NCBI GenBank assembly: GCA_026401075.1
Contig: JAPLNQ010000243.1
Coordinates: 1-50,067, forward strand
Direction of reading: 5' to 3'
DNA from: Planctomycetia bacterium
GTDB taxonomy: Bacteria > Planctomycetota > Planctomycetia > Pirellulales > UBA1268
DNA length: 50,067 nt
In this document: in pieces, positions 43,397 to 50,067 of the stretch
How positions within the stretch are numbered: the stretch's first letter is position 1
How the letters are laid out: each line of letters opens with the position of its first letter
Notes under the pieces: generated by a model
What the model saw: only the letters and a program-made list of their open reading frames with translations
Told to the model about the DNA's origin: nothing
The model's database searches: none
Translations under genes and position numbers: made by a program

Positions 43397-44048
43397 ATGT
43401 CCATGACAGACCCGAGCCCCACGCAGCCCAGCGATGGCATGCCCGCTATCGATGCAGCCGTGCGGGTCCGCGGCGTGACGAAGGAATTCGGGACGGGTGG
43501 TTCGCTGACGCGGGCCCTGCGGGGCGTCGATTTGGATGTGCCCTATGGCGAACTGCTGATCCTCGCGGGCCCCAGCGGCTGCGGAAAGACGACGCTCGTC
43601 TCGATCGTGGCGGGCACACTCGAGCCGTCGGACGGCGAGGTGGTGGTGCTCGGCAAAGACCTTGTGGTGATGAGCAACGGCCGCAAGGTGAAATTCCGCC
43701 GCGAGAATGTCGGCTTCGTCTTCCAGTCCTACAACCTGCTGCCCTCGCTCACGGCTGCGGAGAACGCCGCCGTGCCGTTGTTGATCGCCGGCTGGCATCG
43801 CGCGCGGGCGGTGGAGGCGGCCAGCGACGTGCTCGACAAGCTCGGCCTCGGCGACCGGCTCGGAGAACGGCCGGATCACGATGGAGCTGATCTCGAACAT
43901 CGCCGTGCAGCCCGACCGGGCCGTGATCGTGGTCACGCACGATTCGCGGGTTTATTCGTTCGCCGACCGGATCGCGAACATGGAAGACGGCCGCATCGAG
44001 AGCGTGGAAGCAGGACCGCTGCGGACCGGATCGACGGGCGGGCGGTGA
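43397..44048 (+). pseudogene. MacB/DevA-type ABC ATPase, disrupted: signature motif and Walker B deleted
   Basis: The N-terminal part (ATG 43397, AGGAG 11 bases upstream) has Walker A GPSGCGKTT and the Q-loop region 'NVGFVFQSYNLLPSLTAAEN', ending GLGDRLGERP at about 43873. The next frame resumes RITMELISNIAVQPDRAVIV and 'THDSRVYSFADRIANMEDGR', the switch histidine and C-terminal end, to a TGA at 44046-44048. The roughly 40 residues between them, which must hold LSGGQ, Walker B and the D-loop, are absent and the frame shifts. ATP hydrolysis would be impossible. It is 20 bases after the permease, which carries its own lesion. Confidence 0.82.
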
Positions 44049-44074
44049 TGGCAGGGCAGCAATTTGAGCTCAGC

Positions 44075-45262
44075 TCAAGCTCTGGGCGAATCGATGCCTG
44101 GGGCGTTCAGGCACTCGCCCAGGATCCGGCGTACGGTGTCGATGGAGTGGTGCTGCACGACCCACGCGTGGGCATTGTCGGAGAGCCGTCGGCAGAGGTC
44201 ATGGTCGGTTGAGAGCCGCAGGCAGGCGGCCGCAAACTCCTCCGCCGTGTCTGCAATGAGGAGATGCTCGCCGTTGGTCACGGTCAAGCCTTCTGCACCC
44301 TTGGTCGTGGAGACGACGGGAGTGCGATGTTGGAACGCCTCCAGAATCTTGATGCGGGTGCCGCTGCCGGCCCGCAGTGGCACCACGAGCATGCCGGCGG
44401 AGGCATATTCTGTCGCGAGGTTCGCAACGGCGCCGATCAGTTGCACGCCCGGGAGACTTCTGACCGCGACGATCGACTCCGACTGGCCGACGCCCACGAT
44501 GCGGAAGGTCATCCGATCGTCCTGCTCCCGGATGAGCGGCAGGATGGAGCGGGCAAAGAAGGCCACGGCGTCGGCATTGGGCAGGTAATCAAGTGAGCCG
44601 ACGAAGAGGATCGACCGTGGCTCGCGGACGCCGGCGGTCGCCGATGAGTGCGGTGCCCGGACGGCATTGGGCACGTGGACGAACGAATGGCCCGGATGGC
44701 GTGACCGCAGCGTCTTGCAGTCGTCCTCACTGGCGAGCAGAAGATGGTTGAACCGTGGCATCAGCATGGTGCGAAAAAGGTTCATCTTCGGAATCTCGGC
44801 CCGGATCTTGGCCGCGACGGCCGCTTCGCCGGCGGCTTCGTGCAGTGGCACGAACTGCTCGTTGCGGGCGCACTCGTCATCGTCGAGATCGAGGATGGTG
44901 ACGCGGGGGCGGGGTCCCACCGCGTTGACGCAGTTGATCGCCAGCGGTGCAACGACCTGCCGGAATGCATAGACCACATCCAGCTGCGCGCCGCCCGGCT
45001 CGCCAGTCAGGAAGTCCTCCACCAGCGGTCGGATGTCTTGCAAGCGATGGGGCTGAATTCGAAAAAACGCGGCGGAGTGGGCTCGCACCCAGTCGTCGTG
45101 GAAGATGCCTTCGCGGCTGGCCCAGAGTTCCGGGTGCACCACGATCACGGAGTAGAGCGACGCCAGTACCTCCAGGGCGATGCTGGCTCGCATCGCGGAG
45201 CCACCGCCGGTGGGATACGGCAGAAACGGCGTGACGAACAGGCAGTAAGGCTTGGGTGTCAT
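44075..45262 (-). CDS. glycosyltransferase family 4 protein
   Basis: A 395-residue GT-B enzyme. It opens 'YCLFVTPFLPYPTGGGSAMR', has 'RVTILDLDDDECARNEQFVP' in the middle, then RSILFVGSLDYLPNADAVAF, 'PGVQLIGAVANLATEYASAG' and 'VVPLRAGSGTRIKILEAFQH'. This is the usual arrangement of GT4 proteins that act on polysaccharides. It is the last gene of the PqqD-kinase cluster; its start overlaps the nucleotidyltransferase-family gene by four bases. Confidence 0.88.
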   Translation of the reverse strand: MTPKPYCLFVTPFLPYPTGGGSAMRASIALEVLASLYSVIVVHPELWASREGIFHDDWVRAHSAAFFRIQPHRLQDIRPLVEDFLTGEPGGAQLDVVYAFRQVVAPLAINCVNAVGPRPRVTILDLDDDECARNEQFVPLHEAAGEAAVAAKIRAEIPKMNLFRTMLMPRFNHLLLASEDDCKTLRSRHPGHSFVHVPNAVRAPHSSATAGVREPRSILFVGSLDYLPNADAVAFFARSILPLIREQDDRMTFRIVGVGQSESIVAVRSLPGVQLIGAVANLATEYASAGMLVVPLRAGSGTRIKILEAFQHRTPVVSTTKGAEGLTVTNGEHLLIADTAEEFAAACLRLSTDHDLCRRLSDNAHAWVVQHHSIDTVRRILGECLNAPGIDSPRA

Positions 45263-46200
45263 GGGTGCGCGGCTGTCGGGGGAGCGGAGGGGAGCGATGT
45301 TCGATGAAGTGTGGGGGATCGGAGTCTTCCGGCCTTGGTCACTAGGCTCCGCGCCGCTCCATGGACGAGCGACTCAACACGGCCCGTCCACCGGCAGTGC
45401 GGCCGCATGGCCGGCACCCGCATGCCGGCCTGTCGCAGTTCCGCCAAACGGTCGAACGCCGCAGGGGCGTAGCAGGCGGCGAGTTCCCGGAAAGACTCCC
45501 ACTGGTGGGCCGTAAGCGGGAGGAGTACTGCATCGACCTGCCAGGGTATCAATGAATCGCCGGCATTCGTCGTGCCGAGAAGCGAGAGCATGAGGTGCTC
45601 CGCCGGCATGACGGGCTCGGCATTGGCGAACAGATCGGCCTCGCAGCGACGGGCCCGCCAGGGCGCTACAGACAGGTGTCGCCAGAGAAGTTTCAGTGGG
45701 ATCCCGTTGCGTAGGAAATTCGTGTGGCTCACCCAGTCGAGAGCCTTCAATTCTGGAGCGGTACCTTCGAGGAGCCAGCCGGATGCCTGGAGGATTTGAT
45801 GGGCGGCCGCCTGCTGGTGCCTGGGCACGGCAAGATGGATCGCCGTCAGCGGCCTCACGGAGCCAGGGCGTTGGTTTCGCAGGAAGACTGCTGATGGACC
45901 GGCCACCATCACTGGCCCCACGCCGCCGGCTTCGAACATGGCTGTGCATTCCTGCAGCACCTGCCGACGCATCTGCGCCTCGGTCCAGCCGCGGCGGACG
46001 ATACCCATGAGAATCCCGGCATCGGGATCACCTACGAGCCACGGCTGAAGCTGCTGCTGGCCGAGAACCGGCAGGAGATGGAGCGCCGACCACGAGAGCT
46101 TCTGCACGTCGACCTCGCGACGCCATTGTCGCCAGGCCGCGGCCGCCGTGCCGGCGGAGCGGGCCAGGATCGCCTGCACCAGGAACGCGGTGTCGTTCAT
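45259..46200 (-). CDS. nucleotidyltransferase-family protein (NTP_transf_5-like)
   Basis: A 313-residue protein. Features such as 'VMVAGPSAVFLRNQRPGSVR', 'LTAIHLAVPRHQQAAAHQIL', 'WVSHTNFLRNGIPLKLLWRH' and 'EPVMPAEHLMLSLLGT' match the family annotated as putative nucleotidyltransferase that accompanies PqqD and HPr-kinase-like genes in peptide- and glycan-modification loci. The GS and DxD residues of active nucleotidyltransferases are weak or replaced here (the expected acidic pair is not clear), so activity is doubtful. ATG 46200 overlaps the GT2 stop, and its own stop overlaps the GT4 start, both as ATGA. Confidence 0.6.
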   Translation of the reverse strand: MNDTAFLVQAILARSAGTAAAAWRQWRREVDVQKLSWSALHLLPVLGQQQLQPWLVGDPDAGILMGIVRRGWTEAQMRRQVLQECTAMFEAGGVGPVMVAGPSAVFLRNQRPGSVRPLTAIHLAVPRHQQAAAHQILQASGWLLEGTAPELKALDWVSHTNFLRNGIPLKLLWRHLSVAPWRARRCEADLFANAEPVMPAEHLMLSLLGTTNAGDSLIPWQVDAVLLPLTAHQWESFRELAACYAPAAFDRLAELRQAGMRVPAMRPHCRWTGRVESLVHGAARSLVTKAGRLRSPTLHRTSLPSAPPTAAHP

Positions 46201-46889
46201 CGACCGGCGGCTCCGGCGGCATGTGCGCGGCGGCGTTCCATCAGCCAATGCATCGCCTGCGTGTATTCGGCGCGTGCCTGGCGGTTGCGGGTGGTGTTGT
46301 CGCCGTGCACGCGGCGGCGGACGAACGAGCCGGGCACGACGAGCGACTTGAGCCCGAGCGTCTGTGCCCAGCCATACCAGGCGATGAACTCGCCGCAGCG
46401 AAATTCCGGGAGCGGCCCCGCGACGTCAAACACGTCGCGGCGGGCGAGCAGACCAGATGGTCCCATGAAAGGACGCGACTCTGGATTGCATGGGAAAGCG
46501 GCTGGTGGATCGGAGAACTCCTCGCCGTAGCAGAATGCGAGCGACACATCGGGCTGGGCACTCAGTGCGGCGCACTGGTCCGCGAGCTTTCCCGGTAGCC
46601 AGAGGTCATCGGCATCGAGAAATGCGATGAGCGGCGCTGTGGCGGCCGCGATGCCGGTATTGCGGGCGCACGCCGCGCCGGGCTTGGGCTCGTGCATGAG
46701 CCGCACCTTCGAGCCGAAGTCTCGCTGCACGCAGTCGCAGGTGGCGTCGGTGGAGTCGTTGTCCACCACGATCACGTCCAGATCGAAGTCCGCGGCGGCT
46801 TCACGCTGCAGAAAGACGCTCTCGAGGGCCTGCCCGATGAACCGGGCGGCGTTGTGGGCCGGCATGACGACGCTGACGGAGGTGTTCAC
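46197..46889 (-). CDS. glycosyltransferase family 2 protein
   Basis: A 230-residue GT-A enzyme. It starts SVSVVMPAHNAARFIGQALE, has 'DVIVVDNDSTDATCDCVQRD', 'GAACARNTGIAAATAPLIAF' and the metal-binding LDADDLWLPGKL. It is on the short side, lacking any C-terminal membrane or lectin domain. It probably adds one sugar to a cytoplasmic acceptor. It lies 10 bases after the PqqD-kinase gene and overlaps the following gene by four bases. Confidence 0.9.
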   Translation of the reverse strand: MNTSVSVVMPAHNAARFIGQALESVFLQREAAADFDLDVIVVDNDSTDATCDCVQRDFGSKVRLMHEPKPGAACARNTGIAAATAPLIAFLDADDLWLPGKLADQCAALSAQPDVSLAFCYGEEFSDPPAAFPCNPESRPFMGPSGLLARRDVFDVAGPLPEFRCGEFIAWYGWAQTLGLKSLVVPGSFVRRRVHGDNTTRNRQARAEYTQAMHWLMERRRAHAAGAAGR

Positions 46890-46899
46890 GGGGCAGCCT

Positions 46900-48660
46900 T
46901 CACCCGTTTAAAAGCGTGGTGAGCGCCGCCGGAATCCCGCGGATGTCGGTACCGAGGTGCAACAGGTAGGCCGGCAGCTTCTCGGCCAGCGCCACCATGC
47001 GGTCGCAGTCTTCGTTCGACGCCGCAGGAAGCTGCGCGACGGTGCTCGGCAGCATCGCCACGAGCGCATCGAACGGAGGGCAGGGCTCGACGTAAGAGGC
47101 TAGCTGGCCTGTGATCCGCGGCACGATGATGGCCCGTAGGGGCATGCCCGCCACGACGCGATGGGGCCAGATCTCGTCGAGGAAGTAGACCGCCTTGTCG
47201 GCACCGCCCCGTTCGAAGCTGTCGGGATTGGTGGAGAGGCCTTTCAGCTCCGGCAGTCGGGCGTAGTCTTCCGGTCCCTTGAGCTTGCCGGTGTTGTAGA
47301 GGCTATGGGCCCATGCGCGAGCGGGGTCGATCAGGCAGTAGTCGTCGCCGGCATACTGCATGCCGGCGGCGGCGCAGAGCAGGGCGGTGGTCGACTTGCC
47401 GGAGCCGCCCTTGCCCACCAGGAGCACGCCGCCCTTTTCCGTGCCGACCGCGGCGCCGTGCACATACTGCAGTCCCCTCGCCGCAAACCATTCGTGCAGC
47501 AGGAACCGGAAGGGGGATCCGACTTCCCAGTAGGGGAAGGTGACGTCATCGAGCTTCAGCAGCCAGCCCCGGTTCTGGTCGAAGTCGACCACTGTGAGCA
47601 CGTTGGGCCCAGCGTTGTAGATCGCGGAGATCCCAACGGAATGCAGCTCAAGGACCTCGCCCCGAGGACCGCACTCCGCGCACCAATTGGCCCGCAACCG
47701 CCGCAGCAGGTCGGCCAGCACGGGCGGAGCAGATGGCGTGGCACCGTTCCAAGCACTGATGGTGAGGCCGGCCGCCGAGGCCGTTGCCTCGGGGAGCGCC
47801 AGATGCCCCAGGGCGGGCCGGAGCCGCCGCGCATCCTGCTCCGGGATCGTCCGCACGCAGACGTCGTGGCCACCGATCCGATACCACTGCTGGACGGGGC
47901 CACCAGCCGAGGCTGCGTCGTCCAGAAACGACTGCTCCAGTCGATCCAGGAGCTGCCGACCCTGGGCGGTGGCGGCACGACGCATCGGGCGATCGGCTTC
48001 GATCCACGGTCGCATGAGTGCTTCGAGGTCGTGATGCACGGTGGTGCCGCGGTCCGCATCGAGCGTGGAATAGACTCCGGTATCGCGGTTGACAAGCAGC
48101 GTGTGGCCACCGAGTTTGGCGGTGAGAACGTCGCCGCCCGTGGCGGCTCGGTCGATGTCGGTGATCGCCTGCTTGGCTGCCGGCGCAGCGGGCGGGGGCT
48201 CTGCCGGCCCTCCAGCCGCGGCATTGGGCCATCCCGCCGCGGCATCGACTTCGTGCACCGGGTCGAGCAGGAACAGCTCCTGCAGATCGTTGTTCGACCG
48301 TAGCTCGGGGGGCGAGTAGGCCGCTGCGGGCGTTGCTATGCGTGCCACGTCCACCGCCACCCCGCCCGACGGACAGGTGACGATCAGATCGCGGGCGGTG
48401 AGTTCGGCGATGAAGGATTGCAGGTCGCGGGCAGCCACGTCGTGAGGGAGTGCGTAGACGGCGGTCAACAGCTGAGCAACATCGGCGACCGCCGCGCCGC
48501 CGGAGCCAAACGCCAGCCACGCGGTGCCGCCGGATTCGGAGAGGCTGTAGTAACTCCCGTTGCGCAGATCGACGACCACCACCTCGCGGTCGAAGAGTTG
48601 ATGAATGACGTCGGGCTCATTGACCCGGTAGGACTGCTTGGAAAATATTGTGGCTGCCAA
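46900..48660 (-). CDS. PqqD-domain / HPr-kinase-like fusion protein
   Basis: A 586-residue fusion. Residues 1-98 are a PqqD-type peptide-binding domain (REVVVVDLRNGSYYSLSESG, then 'TARDLIVTCP'). A linker (about 100-175) contains 'NDLQELFLLDPVHEVDAAAG'. A second stretch resembling part of PqqD (GGHTLLVNRDTGVYSTLDAD) follows at 184-203. From about 330 it is HPr-kinase-like: the P-loop VGKGGSGKST (415-424), 'MQYAGDDYCLIDPARAW' and 'GLSTNPDSFERGGADKAVYF'. PqqD domains present leader peptides to modifying enzymes; HPr-kinase-like domains phosphorylate serine in some peptide pathways. The start is TTG 48660 with GGAG eight bases upstream. No precursor peptide is obvious next to it. Confidence 0.8.
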   Translation of the reverse strand: MAATIFSKQSYRVNEPDVIHQLFDREVVVVDLRNGSYYSLSESGGTAWLAFGSGGAAVADVAQLLTAVYALPHDVAARDLQSFIAELTARDLIVTCPSGGVAVDVARIATPAAAYSPPELRSNNDLQELFLLDPVHEVDAAAGWPNAAAGGPAEPPPAAPAAKQAITDIDRAATGGDVLTAKLGGHTLLVNRDTGVYSTLDADRGTTVHHDLEALMRPWIEADRPMRRAATAQGRQLLDRLEQSFLDDAASAGGPVQQWYRIGGHDVCVRTIPEQDARRLRPALGHLALPEATASAAGLTISAWNGATPSAPPVLADLLRRLRANWCAECGPRGEVLELHSVGISAIYNAGPNVLTVVDFDQNRGWLLKLDDVTFPYWEVGSPFRFLLHEWFAARGLQYVHGAAVGTEKGGVLLVGKGGSGKSTTALLCAAAGMQYAGDDYCLIDPARAWAHSLYNTGKLKGPEDYARLPELKGLSTNPDSFERGGADKAVYFLDEIWPHRVVAGMPLRAIIVPRITGQLASYVEPCPPFDALVAMLPSTVAQLPAASNEDCDRMVALAEKLPAYLLHLGTDIRGIPAALTTLLNG

Positions 48661-48854
48661 CGGACAATCTCCATGGAGAGCGAGTCCCGCGCGCTTGATG
48701 AATGCGGCGTCATATCGACTTTACCCCACCCTATATTACGTCCGGTCACGGGAAACAAAAATGTTCTTTCGGATCGATTTGCTCCACGAGCACGCCCACC
48801 TTGTGAGCGGGTCGTTGCGGCCGGTCACAGAAGTGATTGTTGTGGCATCCCCAA
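48661..48854. other. 194-bp gap upstream of the PqqD-kinase gene
   Basis: I searched both strands for a small precursor-peptide gene and found no convincing start plus ribosome site. The stretch is AT-richer than its surroundings (GGAAACAAAAATGTTCTTTC near 48750), which may mark a promoter for the downstream genes. Confidence 0.4.
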
Positions 48855-49631
48855 TCAACCGGGGGCCTTGCCGGAGTAGTCGATCCAAGGGACGGCAGGC
48901 GTGGGCAGCGGCGCGCTCCGGGCCTGCCCGCGGTTGATGCGTCGCTTATAGATCTTGAGCAGCCCAAAGTGGACAAGATTCCGTTGCTCCAGCGTCATGT
49001 TGCGGTCGTGCTTGCGGTAAAACATCACCACCTCCGGCAGGACTGCCTTGGGAACGTTGTGCTCCCAGGCACGAATGAACCAGTCGATATCTTCAGCGAG
49101 GTGAAACCCGGGATCGAACAGGCCGACCGTGTCAAACACCGTCTTGCGGTAGACCGCACTGCCGATATTGATGAACTGATAGGGCTGGAACACCGGCGTG
49201 AAGGTCCTCGGCTGGGTCTCGGGGACGGAGCGGTCGAGATGCATCTGCTGGATCATTCCCTGGGCGATGCCGACCTCGGGATGAGCCTGGAGATGATCCA
49301 CGAGTTGATGCAGCACACGGTCGGCCCAGAGGTCGTCGACGTCGAGAAATGCAAGGAATTCTCCCCGGGCGATCTCGATGCCCCGATTGCGGGCGGCTGC
49401 CGGTCCCTGGTTCGGCTGTCTGACGGAGCGGATGTCGTCCGAGAAGGCTGCAGCGATGTCGGCGGTGCCATCGGTCGAGCCATCATCGACGACGATGAAT
49501 TCGAGCGGTTGGTAGTGCTGCGCCAAGACGTGGCGAATGGCCTCCGCCAGAAAGGCCTCGCCGTTGTAGACGGGCATGACTACGGTCAGCAGCGGACGAG
49601 GGTCGTCAGCGGGAGGAGCGGGCGTGGTCAT
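48855..49631 (-). CDS. glycosyltransferase family 2 protein
   Basis: A 258-residue GT-A enzyme. It has LLTVVMPVYNGEAFLAEAIR, 'LEFIVVDDGSTDGTADIAAA', 'GPAAARNRGIEIARGEFLAF' and the DXD region LDVDDLWADRVL, then 'FHLAEDIDWFIRAWEHNVPK' (the ED acceptor motif). It is probably one of the sugar transferases of this cluster. ATG 49631 is preferred because family similarity begins there; it overlaps the stop of the small upstream gene by four bases. Confidence 0.9.
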   Translation of the reverse strand: MTTPAPPADDPRPLLTVVMPVYNGEAFLAEAIRHVLAQHYQPLEFIVVDDGSTDGTADIAAAFSDDIRSVRQPNQGPAAARNRGIEIARGEFLAFLDVDDLWADRVLHQLVDHLQAHPEVGIAQGMIQQMHLDRSVPETQPRTFTPVFQPYQFINIGSAVYRKTVFDTVGLFDPGFHLAEDIDWFIRAWEHNVPKAVLPEVVMFYRKHDRNMTLEQRNLVHFGLLKIYKRRINRGQARSAPLPTPAVPWIDYSGKAPG

Positions 49632-49987
49632 GGGCGATTTTTGCTGTGAGGCGTGGCGATGCCGGCGGGACTGGACCACTGGTTCAGGCAACCGCGTCGG
49701 AGCAGATGCTCCACGCCGACGGGGAAGAACTGGTTATGGTTGGCATCGCTGATGTAGTGGATCATCGCGGTTTTTTTCATGATGGGGGTGTTGGTGAACT
49801 GATGGGTCTCGTCCATGGGATGGAACGGTCTCCAGAGCGACCAAGGCCGCAGTGGGCAATGCCCCGGGTCGCGGCCCATGAGAAGTGCGTAGATCGTCTG
49901 TTCCATCACCCACCAGCAGAGCGTGGCACGCACATCTTCGGAGTTGATGTCGACGTAGGCATCGACGTAGCCGACGGAACGTGTCAA
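49628..49987 (-). CDS. small unknown protein coupled to the GT2 gene
   Basis: A 119-residue frame that I do not recognise. It starts at TTG 49987 (or slightly upstream; a stop lies in frame near 50010). It is rich in Trp, His and Pro (ATLCWWVMEQTIYALLMGRD, PLRPWSLWRPFHPMDETHQF) and ends ATPHSKNRP. Its stop overlaps the GT2 start as ATGA, the same coupling used across this cluster, which supports it being translated. No signal peptide is seen. It could be the C-terminal remnant of a longer cluster gene. Confidence 0.4.
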   Translation of the reverse strand: MTRSVGYVDAYVDINSEDVRATLCWWVMEQTIYALLMGRDPGHCPLRPWSLWRPFHPMDETHQFTNTPIMKKTAMIHYISDANHNQFFPVGVEHLLRRGCLNQWSSPAGIATPHSKNRP

Positions 49988-50067
49988 TGACTTTGAGACA
50001 ACTGCGGAACGAATTTAGTGTCGCGGGGTAGTTCAAGTGTGCGGACTGTTGGCCGGTTTTCGGGTGG

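Noticed and set aside
41720-44212. A single 830-codon frame running through the permease and the ATPase, which looks like a permease-ATPase fusion
   Set aside because: The frame is joined only because both genes lost frame by internal deletion. Their true C-terminal parts (SIRKVLVVDPAIVFRG; THDSRVYSFADRIANMEDGR) lie in another frame, and the first 180 codons are antisense to the solute-binding protein.
48661-48854. Possible RiPP precursor peptide upstream of the PqqD-kinase gene (for example a frame starting at about 48758)
   Set aside because: The frame runs on into the kinase gene out of frame, has no good ribosome site and lacks a leader/core pattern. Not supported without comparative data.
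1-50067. CRISPR arrays, tRNA or rRNA genes, prophage or IS transposase genes
   Set aside because: No regularly spaced repeats with unique spacers, no tRNA-like cloverleaf or rRNA sequence, and no transposase or integrase frame was found. The repeats present are short dispersed palindromic families.

Overview
The window is GC-rich and densely coded on both strands. It most likely comes from a planctomycete chromosome. The hints are an outer-membrane barrel plus LptF-type permease (a Gram-negative envelope), an ECF sigma factor followed by a membrane protein with a pseudopilin-like 'NLLKTSGALQGYADAHRVFPTPP'-type stretch, a PEGA-domain lipoprotein, and a secreted HExxH protein of the DUF1570 sort. 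No rRNA, tRNA or other marker gene is present, so this assignment is an inference.

1-20.3 kb is mostly housekeeping and envelope genes: the end of an LptD-like barrel, an NCS2 permease, an ECF sigma/anti-sigma pair, transketolase, a secreted metallopeptidase-like protein, a sugar isomerase/epimerase, LptF, a PP2C phosphatase, a PEGA lipoprotein, a PaaK-like ligase with a DUF971 protein, an RND pump with its adaptor, and an AhpD-like protein. 20.4-26.7 kb holds carB, a hicB-hicA toxin-antitoxin pair and a fused rlmKL. 26.8-32.4 kb is a five-gene branched-chain amino acid (Liv) ABC operon. Its genes are joined by ATGA overlaps except at livH/livM, where a 121-bp palindromic-ended element sits exactly at the junction. 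Its LivG carries a large insertion with two predicted membrane segments.

32.5-34.3 kb is a recQ gene broken by an internal deletion that removes the DEAH box. 34.4-40.0 kb is a glycan island: HtrL/YibB-like, GT4, GT32 and GT4 genes, an FkbM methyltransferase, G-tracts, a decayed nucleotidyltransferase pair, and a 27-bp direct repeat flanking part of it. 40.0-44.05 kb has a SnoaL-like secreted protein, a Tat-exported solute-binding protein, and a MacB/DevCA-type permease and ATPase that are each broken by an internal deletion. 44.07 kb to the end is a minus-strand cluster of two GT2s, a GT4, a PqqD-HPr-kinase-like fusion, a nucleotidyltransferase-family protein and a small unknown gene. It resembles a peptide- or glycan-modification locus.

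Three families of short dispersed repeats recur in the intergenic regions. One copy lies in frame inside the linker of rlmKL. The most striking signals are the livM element, whose exact removal restores the ancestral reading frame, the LivG membrane insertion, the coding repeat in rlmKL, the repeated loss of catalytic cores from otherwise well-kept genes, and the PqqD-kinase/GT cluster.
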